Positions 52,801 through 60,984 of a DNA stretch of 61,646 nucleotides are shown here, piece by piece. The stretch's first letter is position 1. Every line of letters begins with the position of its first letter. Position numbers and translations under genes: made by a program. The notes under the pieces are model-generated. The model had not been told where the DNA came from. It saw only the letters and a program-made list of their open reading frames with translations, and did no database searches. Source of the stretch: Paludibacteraceae bacterium (GTDB lineage: Bacteria; Bacteroidota; Bacteroidia; Bacteroidales; Paludibacteraceae); the NCBI GenBank assembly GCA_017417025.1, contig JAFPZY010000051.1:1-61646 (forward strand). Reading direction: 5' to 3'.

Positions 52801-53991
52801 ATGATTATCAGGGCACAGAACAAAGAGCTATTGGCACGTTTGGCAGAGCCACGGCGCACGATTCAAGTCATTGCAGGGCCGCGTCAAGTCGGCAAAACCA
52901 CAATGATAAACCAGGTATTGAAGCAGGTAAACATTCCTTATCTCTTTTTCAATGCCGATGCGGTGGCAGAGCCTATAGACTCAAAGTGGATTGCGGCGCG
53001 CTGGGAAGAAGCGCGGGCGCAGATGCGTTTCCGCAATGAAAAAGAGTTTCTGCTTGTCATTGACGAAATTCACAAAATCGACAATTGGAGCGAGAAGGTC
53101 AAACTTGAATGGGATACTGACACTTTCCATGACACGAATATCAAAGTCGTCTTACTGGGGTCGTCAAGGCTCCTTCTGAAGAAAGGACTTACAGAGTCAC
53201 TCGCAGGGCGTTTTGAACTTCTCCCTATGGGGCACTGGTCGTTTGCAGAGATGCAGGAAGCTTTTGGTTGGGACATCAGCCGCTATGTCTATTTTGGCGG
53301 TTATCCCGGCAGTGCCGCTTATGCCGGCAATGAAATGCGCTGGCGCAAGTATATGCGTCAGTCAATAGTCGCTCCGGCTATTGAGCGCGATGTATTGCAG
53401 ACAACTGTAATCTACAAGCCTGCATTGATGCACCAGTTGTTTGCACTTGGTTGTGCTTATTCAGGCGAACTGCTGTCAATCAACAAGATGCTTGGGCAGT
53501 TGCAGGATGCCGGCAATGCCACTACGCTGGCAAATTACTTGGAACTTCTTACTGAAAGCAAGTTGCTGGTTCCGCTTCGGAAATTCTCTGTGGACCAGTC
53601 CCGCAAATATCGTTCAATCCCGAAGTTGCAGGTGTTCAACAATGCTCTCTTGACAGTGATGTCAGACGGAATGACTTATGAGAAAGCTTATACGTCTCCT
53701 GATTTGTGGGGCAGGTGGGTGGAATCGGCTGTAGGGTGTTTCTTGCTGGACAAGGCGGATGACTTGGAGTATCAGCTCTATTACTGGCGCGAGAACAACG
53801 AGGAGGTCGATTTTGTCCTTTCGCGTGGCGGGCAATGTGTCGCCATTGAGGTTAAGAGCGGTCGCCGGCAAATGAACAACGGTCTGTCTGTTTTCCGTGA
53901 CAAATTTCATCCGCGCTATTCGTTGGTGGTCGGCGGTGATGCAATGCCGTTGGAGGAGTTTTTTGCCGGTGACTTGGGAGCCTTGTTATAA
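52801..53991 (+). CDS. AAA-type ATPase with DUF4143 domain
   Basis: 396 residues. Walker A GPRQVGKTTMINQ (residues 26-38), Walker B LLVIDEIHKIDNW, sensor segment KVVLLGSSRLLLKKGLTESL, then a winged-helix/DUF4143 region with a PD-(D/E)xK-like end (NNEEVDFVLSRGGQCVAIEVKSG). This family is abundant and mobile in Bacteroidota; it is proposed to act in stress or phage response, but no function is proven. An in-frame extension upstream runs through the 22-bp repeats and is not used. The gene is flanked by direct duplications. Confidence 0.9.
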   Translation: MIIRAQNKELLARLAEPRRTIQVIAGPRQVGKTTMINQVLKQVNIPYLFFNADAVAEPIDSKWIAARWEEARAQMRFRNEKEFLLVIDEIHKIDNWSEKVKLEWDTDTFHDTNIKVVLLGSSRLLLKKGLTESLAGRFELLPMGHWSFAEMQEAFGWDISRYVYFGGYPGSAAYAGNEMRWRKYMRQSIVAPAIERDVLQTTVIYKPALMHQLFALGCAYSGELLSINKMLGQLQDAGNATTLANYLELLTESKLLVPLRKFSVDQSRKYRSIPKLQVFNNALLTVMSDGMTYEKAYTSPDLWGRWVESAVGCFLLDKADDLEYQLYYWRENNEEVDFVLSRGGQCVAIEVKSGRRQMNNGLSVFRDKFHPRYSLVVGGDAMPLEEFFAGDLGALL

Positions 53992-54035
53992 GCACGGCGG
54001 CATTTATGGCAGAAAATTGACCTGCTGCTGGATTA

Positions 54036-54136
54036 CACAAGCGGCGTGACTGCTGGTCACGCCGCTTGTGTGGTTTATATGCTGTTTGTTGTCTTACATG
54101 CCCGTCGGCAGATGGGGGGCGGAGTAGTTGAGGTCA
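54036..54136. repeat. right copy of the ~100-bp direct duplication
   Basis: It comprises hairpin CACAAGCGGCGTGAC/GTCACGCCGCTTGTG and the 3' end of the GH106-like gene. It pairs with 52447-52545; the copies lie about 1.6 kb apart with the ATPase gene between. The hairpin also works as a terminator for the GH106-like gene on the minus strand. Confidence 0.85.
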
Positions 54137-56115
54137 ATGAAATCTGTGCCGGCTGGGGAGATGTGCAGCAGCAGTGACTCGTTGGGGCGGAACTGCAGAG
54201 TCAGACGCTCGCTCTTCCCGTGGTGGTTCACTGTTATTTCGCGCTCGCTGCCTTTGTCCGTGAAGGCATATTCATACTCAAGCGGGTATTTGATTGTTTG
54301 CGTCATGGGGTTGGCGACAAACACGTAGTAGTCGTCCCCGTCCTCGCGCACCCAGAAGTCGGGCAGATTCTCGCCTTCAATAAGCGGAAGTACGCCTGAA
54401 GCCCCGGCAAAGTCCCTGCCGACTGTCGGTCTGCCGTCGGCTGACTGTCGGCTGACTGTCGGTAAAGACAGCAGTTTGTCAATGGCGGCTCTGTACTCTT
54501 CCTCATGTTTCACTTTGCCCGGTTCTTTGGGCAGGCGCGCAAGGCATACGGGCAGTCCTTCGCCGGCAAGCCGCACCAGAGTCTGCAGGGCGCTCAGTTC
54601 CATGTACTCAACCTCGGAATACAGGCTGTTGAATGTGGTTGCGCCGCAGTGCAGCACGCCGTCTTTGTATTGCGCGTCACGCAGGAAATGCTCGTTCACC
54701 CACATCGGCTGCCTGCCTTTCAGCTGCTCCGGTGTTTGTATGAATCGCATCTCGTATTGTCCCCACAGCCATTTCATCTGCTCGTTCACTTCCGGCGGAT
54801 AGGCTCCCCCCATCCATGCGTCTTCAAGCGGCATATACACAGCCACATCCGTATAGTTTCTGCCGCGCCGCATGTACGACTGCACGGTGCCCATATAGCG
54901 GTTGAAATCAGTCAGTTGCTGCCCTGTGAGGTTGTTCTCGGGGTGCATGCTCAACTGGCATGTGGTGTAGAAGTAGTTCGACGAGTCGCCGAGGTGGTTG
55001 AAGGGCATGCCGTGCCATATTATCTGGTTGGTGCCGTTGGCGAACAGCGCGTCGCAGATTAGCCTCAGGTCGGCAATCTGCTCTTTGCCCTGGTGGGGCG
55101 AGTGTCCGCGGAAGTTGTTGTAGCGCAGGCTGGTCCAGCCGTAGGCGCAGGTGAAAGTCTCGGCTGTCACTGCATCTTTGTCGCCGAGTGTGGCGGCCGA
55201 TGCGGCAATCTTGCTGAAGCACGGCTCATAGAGAATAGCCTCTGTTTCAGGTATGTCCACCAGTGTGAAAGCGGTGAGCAGGTCGGTGGGTGCGCCGCCG
55301 CACTGGGCGCGTGAGAAGCAGTGGTTTCTGGTCGCGTTCTCCGCGAAGGGCTGATAGAATTCGCGCAGCACGTAGCCCGAGAGCGTGTGCATCTAGTCGT
55401 AGAACACCTCGTGGTCATACACTTCGTGTGTGCGCATATCAAGCAACTGTGTGTCACGCAGATACGGCAGTATGTCGTACCCGTGCTCCGCCATGAACGT
55501 CTGCTCGAAGCCCGGGGTGTAGAGGTATTCGGTCTCCACTTCCCACGAATCGACGAACAGCCCCGAGCGCCTGCCTTTGTAGGCGTTCTGCAGCCCTTTG
55601 TTCATCTTCGCCGCATAGCGCTCAAACACTTCCTTGCTGAGGTGGTTGATGATGCGTGCCTCTCGCGGATGGTCCCACACAAGCGGGCGGCGGGCTATCT
55701 CCACGCTGTCGAAGAAGTTGCGTGTCTGGTCGCCGTCGGGCAGGTCGGTGTCCGCAAAGGGCCACATGGTGCCGAAGGTGAAGTCGCAGCCCATGCCGAG
55801 CGAGTCTGCCACCTGCTTCGCCACCTCCACGGGGTGTGCCCATTCCTCCGAGAGAAAAGCGGGGTGGGGGGTGGTGCTGTCGCAGAACATGGGGTAAATC
55901 CATGCTATCTCCACGCCGCCGAACCCGTGCTCGTGCATCCAGACAAGCTGGTCGCGCACGTCATCGGGGTTAATCACTGCCGAGTGCCACCACCAGCGCG
56001 TGTATGGCTTCTGCTCCGGGTAAAGCGTTTCTTTCTGCGCCTGTCTGCATGAGGCGAGCAGCGTCAGCCCTGCCAGAAGGACTGCTGAAAAAAAGGAAAG
56101 TCTGTTTTTCATCAT
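54094..56115 (-). pseudogene. GH106-like glycosidase interrupted by one in-frame amber codon
   Basis: One frame of 674 codons with a single TAG at 55393-55395. Part 1 (55393-56115, 240 aa) starts MMKNRLSFFSAVLLAGLTLL with lipobox LLASC and shows the GH106-type start RWWWHSAVINPDDVRDQLVW and MHEHGFGGVEIAWIYP. Part 2 (54094-55392, 432 aa) opens MHTLSGYVLREFYQPFAENA immediately after the TAG, with no frameshift or gap, and ends NYSAPHLPTGM. The junction reads GAC-TAG-ATG. It may be a fresh nonsense mutation, or a read-through or restart case. Probably a rhamnosidase-like enzyme; the exact substrate is unknown. Confidence 0.85.
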
Positions 56116-56147
56116 ATAGTGTTTGTCTTGTCGCATGCTTTGCGGCT

Positions 56148-56179
56148 GCAAAGATAATACATTTTTTGTATTTTCCAAG
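56148..56179 (-). promoter_or_regulatory. Bacteroidota promoter for the GH106-like gene
   Basis: Minus strand CTTG, 19 nt, TATCTTTGC, about 35 nt before the ATG. Confidence 0.65.
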
Positions 56180-56248
56180 CCCCCGAAGGGAGATTTTTAG
56201 GAAAATGAAGCATAAATGTCATAAAATACAAAAATAATTGCAAAAATA

Positions 56249-56281
56249 TTTGGTGATACGCAAAAAATGTCGTACCTTTGC
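56249..56281 (+). promoter_or_regulatory. Bacteroidota promoter for the tRNA-Ala pair
   Basis: TTTG, 20 nt, TACCTTTGC. The start is near 56286, about 118 nt before the first tRNA. The leader contains short inverted repeats (CATAT...ATATG). Confidence 0.78.
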
Positions 56282-56403
56282 ACCCGCTTTCCGAGAAACG
56301 GCAGCATATATTCTCCGGAATATGCCGGTTTGAGGAGGGTGCGGAGGCACAAGCCGCCGGACGGCACAGGCTGTCGGTGCTGCGGATTTGTTGCCGGACG
56401 CAA

Positions 56404-56476
56404 GGGGTACTAGCTCATCTGGTAGAGCGCAACAATGGCATTGTTGAGGTGAGGAGTTCGAGTCTCCTGTGCTCCA
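56404..56476 (+). tRNA. tRNA-Ala (anticodon GGC)
   Basis: 73 nt, acceptor GGGGTAC/GTGCTCC, D-arm GCTCATCTGGTAGAGC, anticodon loop ATGGCAT giving GGC, T-arm with GTTCGAGTC. CCA not encoded. Confidence 0.95.
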
Positions 56477-56477
56477 C

Positions 56478-56550
56478 GGGGTATTAGCTCATCTGGTAGA
56501 GCGCAACGTTCGCAATGTTGAGGTAAGGGGTTCGAGTCCCCTATGCTCCA
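56478..56550 (+). tRNA. tRNA-Ala (anticodon CGC)
   Basis: 73 nt, acceptor GGGGTAT/ATGCTCC, anticodon loop TTCGCAA giving CGC. It is a tandem copy one base after tRNA-Ala(GGC) and probably arose by duplication; the anticodon arm and acceptor bases differ. Confidence 0.93.
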
Positions 56551-56672
56551 CAGAGCAAGAACAACGAAAACTGACGGATTTAGAAAAAAGTGCATGATTC
56601 TGTGTAATCTGCACTTTTGCTTTACTAAAAGGGCAAGCTCTCAGACAAAAGCGAACCATAAATATCTTGATA

Positions 56673-58019
56673 ATGAAATACTTCTTGGCAATCATTGGCG
56701 GCGGACCTGCTGGTTACACCGCTGCGGAAAAAGCCTCCAAACAGGGCAAGTCGGTGGTCATCTTCGAGCAGAACGCATTGGGCGGCACATGCCTCAATGT
56801 GGGCTGTATCCCTACCAAAACGCTGCTCTACAGTGCAAAACAGTACTACAACGCGCTGCATGCCGACAAATACGGTGTGAAAGCCGAAGGGGTGCAGTTC
56901 GACTACGCTAAAATAGCACAGCGCAAGAACAAGGTGGTCCGCAAACTCGTTGCAGGCATCAAGCAAAAACTCAACAACGACTGCTGCACAGTCGTTCCTG
57001 CTGCCGCTAAAGTGCTCAGCCGCACCGACGACACCGTCGTCCTGGAAGCCGCAGGGCAGCAGTATGAGGCGGAGAACCTGCTCGTCTGCACAGGTTCGTC
57101 CAACTTCGTGCCGCCTATACCGGGCGTGCAGGACAATCCCGCTGTCTGGGACTCCACTTCCGCTCTTGCCGCTACCGAACTGCCCGCAAGCATGATTATC
57201 GTCGGCGGCGGAGTCATCGGCATGGAGTTTGCCACGCTCTACCACGAGCTGGGCGTGCCCGTCACCGTCATTGAGGCTATGCCTGTCATCCTGCCCAACC
57301 TCGACCAGGATGTGGTCAAGGTCCTCCGCGACAAGTACGAGAAAGCCGGTATCCGCATCCTCACCGACACTAAGGTCATGTCACTCAATGGCAATCAGGT
57401 GACTGCCCAACCGGCTGAAGGCGAAGCCATTACCCTCGAAGCAGAGCATATACTCATCAGCGTCGGCCGCCGTCCTAACCTTGACGGACTGGAGGCTCTC
57501 GAGGGCCTGGAGTTCACACGCAAAGGCATACAGGTGGACGACAGCATGCGCACCAACCTCCCCAACGTCTATGCCGCAGGCGACATTACCGGCAAAATAA
57601 TGCTGGCGCACGTTGCTTCCCGTCAGGCGGAAGTGGCCGTCAGTCGCATGCTCAAGCAGATACCAGTGCAGCGCATTGCCTACAACGCCATCCCCTCCGT
57701 CGTTTACACCAACCCCGAAATAGCTTCGGTCGGACTCACGGAGAAAGAGGCGGAGGATATACCGCACGAAGTGCGCACCATGCCCATGACCTTCTCCGGA
57801 CGCTTTGTGGCTGAAAACGAGGGAGAAACAGGCTTGTGCAAGATGCTCGTCGATACCAAGCACCGCACCGTCCTCGGTGTGCACATGATTGGCAATCCCT
57901 GCTCCGAGTTCGTGGCGGCTGCCTCTTTTGCGGTCCGCATGGGCTACACCATCGAGGAGTTCGAGCAGGTTGTCTTCCCGCACCCCACGGTCAGCGAGAT
58001 ACTGAAAGAGATACTCTAA
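56673..58019 (+). CDS. lpdA: dihydrolipoyl dehydrogenase
   Basis: 448 residues. FAD enzyme that reoxidises dihydrolipoamide for 2-oxoacid dehydrogenases or the glycine cleavage system. FAD loop IIGGGPAGYTAAEKAS, redox disulfide GGTCLNVGCIPTKTLL (Cys40 and Cys45), NAD loop IIVGGGVIGMEFATLY and the catalytic HPTVSE near the end. The ATG at 56673 is preferred over TTG two codons earlier. It lies 123 nt after the tRNA-Ala pair; no partner E2/E3 genes are adjacent. Confidence 0.95.
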   Translation: MKYFLAIIGGGPAGYTAAEKASKQGKSVVIFEQNALGGTCLNVGCIPTKTLLYSAKQYYNALHADKYGVKAEGVQFDYAKIAQRKNKVVRKLVAGIKQKLNNDCCTVVPAAAKVLSRTDDTVVLEAAGQQYEAENLLVCTGSSNFVPPIPGVQDNPAVWDSTSALAATELPASMIIVGGGVIGMEFATLYHELGVPVTVIEAMPVILPNLDQDVVKVLRDKYEKAGIRILTDTKVMSLNGNQVTAQPAEGEAITLEAEHILISVGRRPNLDGLEALEGLEFTRKGIQVDDSMRTNLPNVYAAGDITGKIMLAHVASRQAEVAVSRMLKQIPVQRIAYNAIPSVVYTNPEIASVGLTEKEAEDIPHEVRTMPMTFSGRFVAENEGETGLCKMLVDTKHRTVLGVHMIGNPCSEFVAAASFAVRMGYTIEEFEQVVFPHPTVSEILKEIL

Positions 58020-58031
58020 AACTGATATACT

Positions 58032-58592
58032 ATGGAGCACAAATTGGAAAACCGCCCCTGGAAAGTTGTTCAGAGCCGCAATATACTGGACCTCGGTCCG
58101 TGGCTCAAAGTGCGGCAGGAGGAGGTGGAACTCCCCAACGGGCGGCGTATCCCGACGTGGTTCGTGTTTGAGTTTCCCGACTGGATTAACGTCATTGCCC
58201 TCACCAAAGACGGCAAGATGGTCATGGAGGACCAGTACCGCCATGCTCTCGGAGAGACTCACTACGAGATTTGTGCAGGCGTTGTGGACCCGGGCGAGAC
58301 CCCTCTTGAAGCGGCAAAACGCGAATTGAGCGAAGAAACAGGCTTTGGCGGAGGGCATTGGGAACTTTTCATGGAACTTTCGCCCAATCCCACCAACCAC
58401 AACAACCATAGCTACACCTTCCTTGCCACGGGTGTCGAGCCGCTTGAGGCGCAGCACCAGGAGCAGACGGAGGACATTCATGTCCACCTCATGGAGCCTG
58501 CCGAGGTTAAGGAAATACTGGAGCAGGGCGGTATCGTGCAGGCGTTGCACGCCGCTCCCCTCTGGAAGTTCTTCGCTACAGCGAAGGACTGA
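58032..58592 (+). CDS. NUDIX hydrolase (ADP-sugar pyrophosphatase-like)
   Basis: 186 residues. NUDIX box GVVDPGETPLEAAKREL followed by SEETGF, preceded by KMVMEDQYRHALGETHYEIC, the typical arrangement of ADP-ribose pyrophosphatases. 12 nt downstream of lpdA. After the TGA the frame continues with a run rich in Tyr-Pro/Phe-Pro codons of 9-bp period (58593-58660) before rnpB begins. Confidence 0.92.
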   Translation: MEHKLENRPWKVVQSRNILDLGPWLKVRQEEVELPNGRRIPTWFVFEFPDWINVIALTKDGKMVMEDQYRHALGETHYEICAGVVDPGETPLEAAKRELSEETGFGGGHWELFMELSPNPTNHNNHSYTFLATGVEPLEAQHQEQTEDIHVHLMEPAEVKEILEQGGIVQALHAAPLWKFFATAKD

Positions 58593-58663
58593 CAATATCC
58601 GGCATATCCGGAACTGCTTGGTTATCCGGCCTTTCCGGAGCAACCGGCACAACTGAACGAACA

Positions 58664-58998
58664 CAGCGGGGCGGCCTGTCGCCCGCTTCGGCGGGAGGAA
58701 AGTCCGGGCAACACAGAGCACCATACCGGCTAACGGCCGGCAGGCAGTAATGTTTGGTCCCTGGAACAGCGACGATTGGCGTCCTTCAGCGCAGGAGAGG
58801 CATGCAAGTGAACCGCCCTGCGTGGACGATGAAACGGCTACACTATGGGTTGCAATCCCGAGTAAACCGGCGTTTGAGGGTGGCTCGCCCGAGCCGGAGG
58901 GTAGGGAGCGTAAGAACGGCGCAGTAATGTGTCCGCCAAGATTAATGACAGGCACGCAGACCCTGTCTGCGCACAGAACCCGGCTTATAGCCCCGCTG
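58664..58998 (+). ncRNA. rnpB: RNase P RNA, type A
   Basis: 335 nt. P1 is CAGCGGGGC/GCCCCGCTG, closing the ends. The universally conserved GAGGAAAGTCCGGGC follows the GCCCGCTTCGGCGGG hairpin, and the 3' block ACAGAACCCGGCTTATAGCCCC is intact. It processes tRNA 5' ends. TTCTTTTTT follows P1, so P1 plus this run can act as the terminator. No clear promoter box lies upstream; it may be read from the lpdA transcript. Confidence 0.93.
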
Positions 58999-59003
58999 CG
59001 TTC

Positions 59004-59250
59004 TTTTTTCGTGCATTTCACCCCCAATATACTTGCATTTTTCGTGCATTTCAGCACCAATATACTTGCATTTTTCGTGCATTTCAGCACCAATAAACTT
59101 GCATTTTTCGTGCATTTCAGCACCAATATACTTGCATTTTTCGTGCATTTCAGCACCAATATACTTGCATTTTTTGTGCATTTCAGCACCAATAAACTTG
59201 CATCTTTTGTGCATTTCAGCACCAATATACTTGCATTTTTCGTGCATTTT
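59004..59250. repeat. 33-bp tandem repeat, about 7.5 units
   Basis: GTGCATTT starts at 59011, 59044, 59077, 59110, 59143, 59176, 59209 and 59242, exactly 33 bp apart. Most units contain the inverted repeat GTGC-ATTTCA-GCAC. The array begins right after the rnpB terminator and ends 13 nt before the next promoter. Open frames on both strands (11-residue repeats) follow from the period being a multiple of 3. Confidence 0.95.
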
Positions 59251-59262
59251 TGAATGATTTTT

Positions 59263-59295
59263 CTTGTACAGGTGAATTATTCTCACTACCTTTGC
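59263..59295 (+). promoter_or_regulatory. Bacteroidota promoter for the 59408 gene
   Basis: CTTG, 20 nt, TACCTTTGC; transcript start near 59300, so the 11-bp array at 59319-59373 lies in the leader. Confidence 0.78.
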
Positions 59296-59318
59296 AGCGG
59301 TTTTGCTGCATACTAACA

Positions 59319-59373
59319 TTAGTAAATCTTTAGTGATTCTTTAGTGATTCTTTAGTGATTCGTTAGTTATTAA
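59319..59373. repeat. 11-bp tandem repeat, 5 units, in a leader
   Basis: TTAGTGATTCT type units start at 59319, 59330, 59341, 59352 and 59363. The complement (AATCACTAAAG) resembles the AATCAC units at 19221 and 33111. Confidence 0.9.
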
Positions 59374-59407
59374 ACAAATAATACCGAGATAAAAATATAC
59401 ACAACCT

Positions 59408-59926
59408 ATGGCAAAAGTCAAACTTACACATCCCTTTGCCGAGATTCACGGCTCTATCGGCAATGACAAGATTATCAACCGGCAGAAGAAGTACCGCGAT
59501 GAGCGCGGTCGGGTCATCCACGAAGGCATACAGGAGGCTTATGCCGTCAAGAACCCCCGAGACTATAAGAAGAACCCGCCCACAGGAGCCGAACTTGCCA
59601 ATTTCAACCGCTGGACCGAGGCTTGCCGCCGTGCTGCACAAATTCTCTTCATCGCCCGCCTTGACTTCCTCCCTGCTGACCAACAGGAGCAAGCCGTTGC
59701 CGAGGAATCTCGCCGCCGCCGCTTCTCTGGCATTCCCGACTATTACACCATCAACGAAGCCCGCGAACTGCTTGCCGGATACAAGGCACGCTTCAGGGCA
59801 CAACTTCCTGGCACGCGTGGAAAGCACCCCGATGCAGATGCCACCATTGACACGGAAAAAGGCTCCGGCAAACGCTATGCACAGTTTCCCGCTTTCCTCC
59901 GCGCAGTCATCTATAGGAGAATATGA
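59408..59926 (+). CDS. hypothetical protein
   Basis: 172 residues, strongly basic, no signal peptide or membrane segment. It starts MAKVKLTHPFAEIHGSIGND and contains ANFNRWTEACRRAAQILF and a Lys/Arg-rich C-terminus. I have an impression of a small conserved Bacteroidales family beginning MAKVKL...G.IG, but I cannot name a function. It is monocistronic, with its own promoter, an 11-bp repeat leader and a terminator at 60065. Confidence 0.7.
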   Translation: MAKVKLTHPFAEIHGSIGNDKIINRQKKYRDERGRVIHEGIQEAYAVKNPRDYKKNPPTGAELANFNRWTEACRRAAQILFIARLDFLPADQQEQAVAEESRRRRFSGIPDYYTINEARELLAGYKARFRAQLPGTRGKHPDADATIDTEKGSGKRYAQFPAFLRAVIYRRI

Positions 59927-60064
59927 TACACTAATTAAAACGAAAGAGAAAAATAAAAAATAGGAGAATAAAAAACTTGTTTGTCAAAAAAATACAAAAC
60001 GAAAAAGTAGAATAAAAGGTTTGTTGGTCAATTGTTATTAATTATTGTCTGATAAAAGCCCAGC

Positions 60065-60104
60065 AAACACATATCGGCAACCACATGTCGGTATGTGTTT
60101 TTAT
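60065..60104 (+). terminator. intrinsic terminator after the 59408 gene
   Basis: Stem AAACACATATCGGCA/TGTCGGTATGTGTTT with G-T pairs, 6-nt loop, then TTATTTT. Confidence 0.75.
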
Positions 60105-60230
60105 TTTGTCAGGTGCGCAGTGCGTCAGCACGGCGTTTGTAGTCTCACCTGTTGGCGACTGTTTCCGCACAATGTGTACAGTTTATATCCGTAATAGTGT
60201 GTATTTGTGCTGTGAGTACCCATAATTTGG

Positions 60231-60278
60231 GGCATATAAGCTACTACGTTGATTTGTGGCATATAAGCTACTACGTTG
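60231..60278. repeat. 21-bp direct repeat, two copies
   Basis: GGCATATAAGCTACTACGTT plus G at 60231 and 60258, 6 nt apart, in a 252-nt gap (60105-60356) that holds no gene. It could be an operator or a relic of a mobile element. Confidence 0.7.
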
Positions 60279-60356
60279 GTCGGGCTTTGCAGGGGTTCAC
60301 AAGTTCCGCATTGTTGCACAATACCGTAGCCCTTCCAATCCCTAACGCGGAAAGAA

Positions 60357-60722
60357 TTACGCCTCGAACTGCTGGCGATGTTTCATAATCGTCGGCAGGT
60401 TCTTAGATGCCCATGCCGTCAGTTCCTGCACAATAGGCACCAGTTCCTTGCCCATCGGCGAGAGGCTGTACTCCACGCGAGGCGGAATCTCCGGATAAAC
60501 TTTGCGGACGATGAGGTCATCCGCTTCGAGCGTGCGCAACGTACTGCTTAATACGCGCGTGCTGATGTCAGGAATGACGCGATGCAGTTCATTGAAACGG
60601 ATCGTGCCGTGCTCATTGATATCCAACAGCACAAGGAATCCCCATTTGTTACCAAACCGTGCGATGACATTACGCACCGGGCACATCTCAAACATTGAGT
60701 TCTTACTATCTTTCTTTTGCAT
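60357..60722 (-). CDS. HxlR family transcription regulator
   Basis: 121 residues, winged helix-turn-helix. The N-terminal Cys block (MFEMCPVRNVIARFGNKWGF) is the HxlR/YodB hallmark and often a redox or electrophile sensor, followed by the recognition part NELHRVIPDISTRVLSSTLR and YSLSPMGKELVPI. Transcribed leftward from its own promoter, divergent from the cupin gene, so it may regulate itself and that gene. The single Cys fits a thiol switch, but that is inference. Confidence 0.9.
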   Translation of the reverse strand: MQKKDSKNSMFEMCPVRNVIARFGNKWGFLVLLDINEHGTIRFNELHRVIPDISTRVLSSTLRTLEADDLIVRKVYPEIPPRVEYSLSPMGKELVPIVQELTAWASKNLPTIMKHRQQFEA

Positions 60723-60850
60723 AATATATTTTCGTTATTTTTTGGGGTCCCCGACAGACGCTAACGTAGCGCGCCTGGTGGGGAGAGGAGGAAACGTGGC
60801 AATTATACGAGTTATGAAATAACGATGTCATTGACCACCGTTTCCGACGA

Positions 60851-60882
60851 CAAAGGTACTGTAAAATACTGATATACGCAAT
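60851..60882 (-). promoter_or_regulatory. Bacteroidota promoter for the HxlR gene
   Basis: Minus strand ATTG, 20 nt, TACCTTTG. The bases after the -33 box (CGTATATC) match the extended pattern seen at 580-612 and in the duplicated cassettes. Confidence 0.75.
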
Positions 60883-60984
60883 AGTTTCAAAAAAAAAGTA
60901 AGTTTTTTATAAAAATTTATTTTCATAATGTGCTGTATTTGCAAAAATAGATAAAAAGGTTACTATGTCACCTATTTGTAACCT

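Noticed and set aside
59004-59250. CRISPR array or a real gene made of 11-residue repeats (MHEKCKYIGAE on the minus strand, FVHFSTNILAF on the plus strand)
   Set aside because: The 33-bp units are contiguous without spacers. Both strands stay open only because 33 is a multiple of 3, the minus frame runs antisense through rnpB, and unit differences change amino acids freely.
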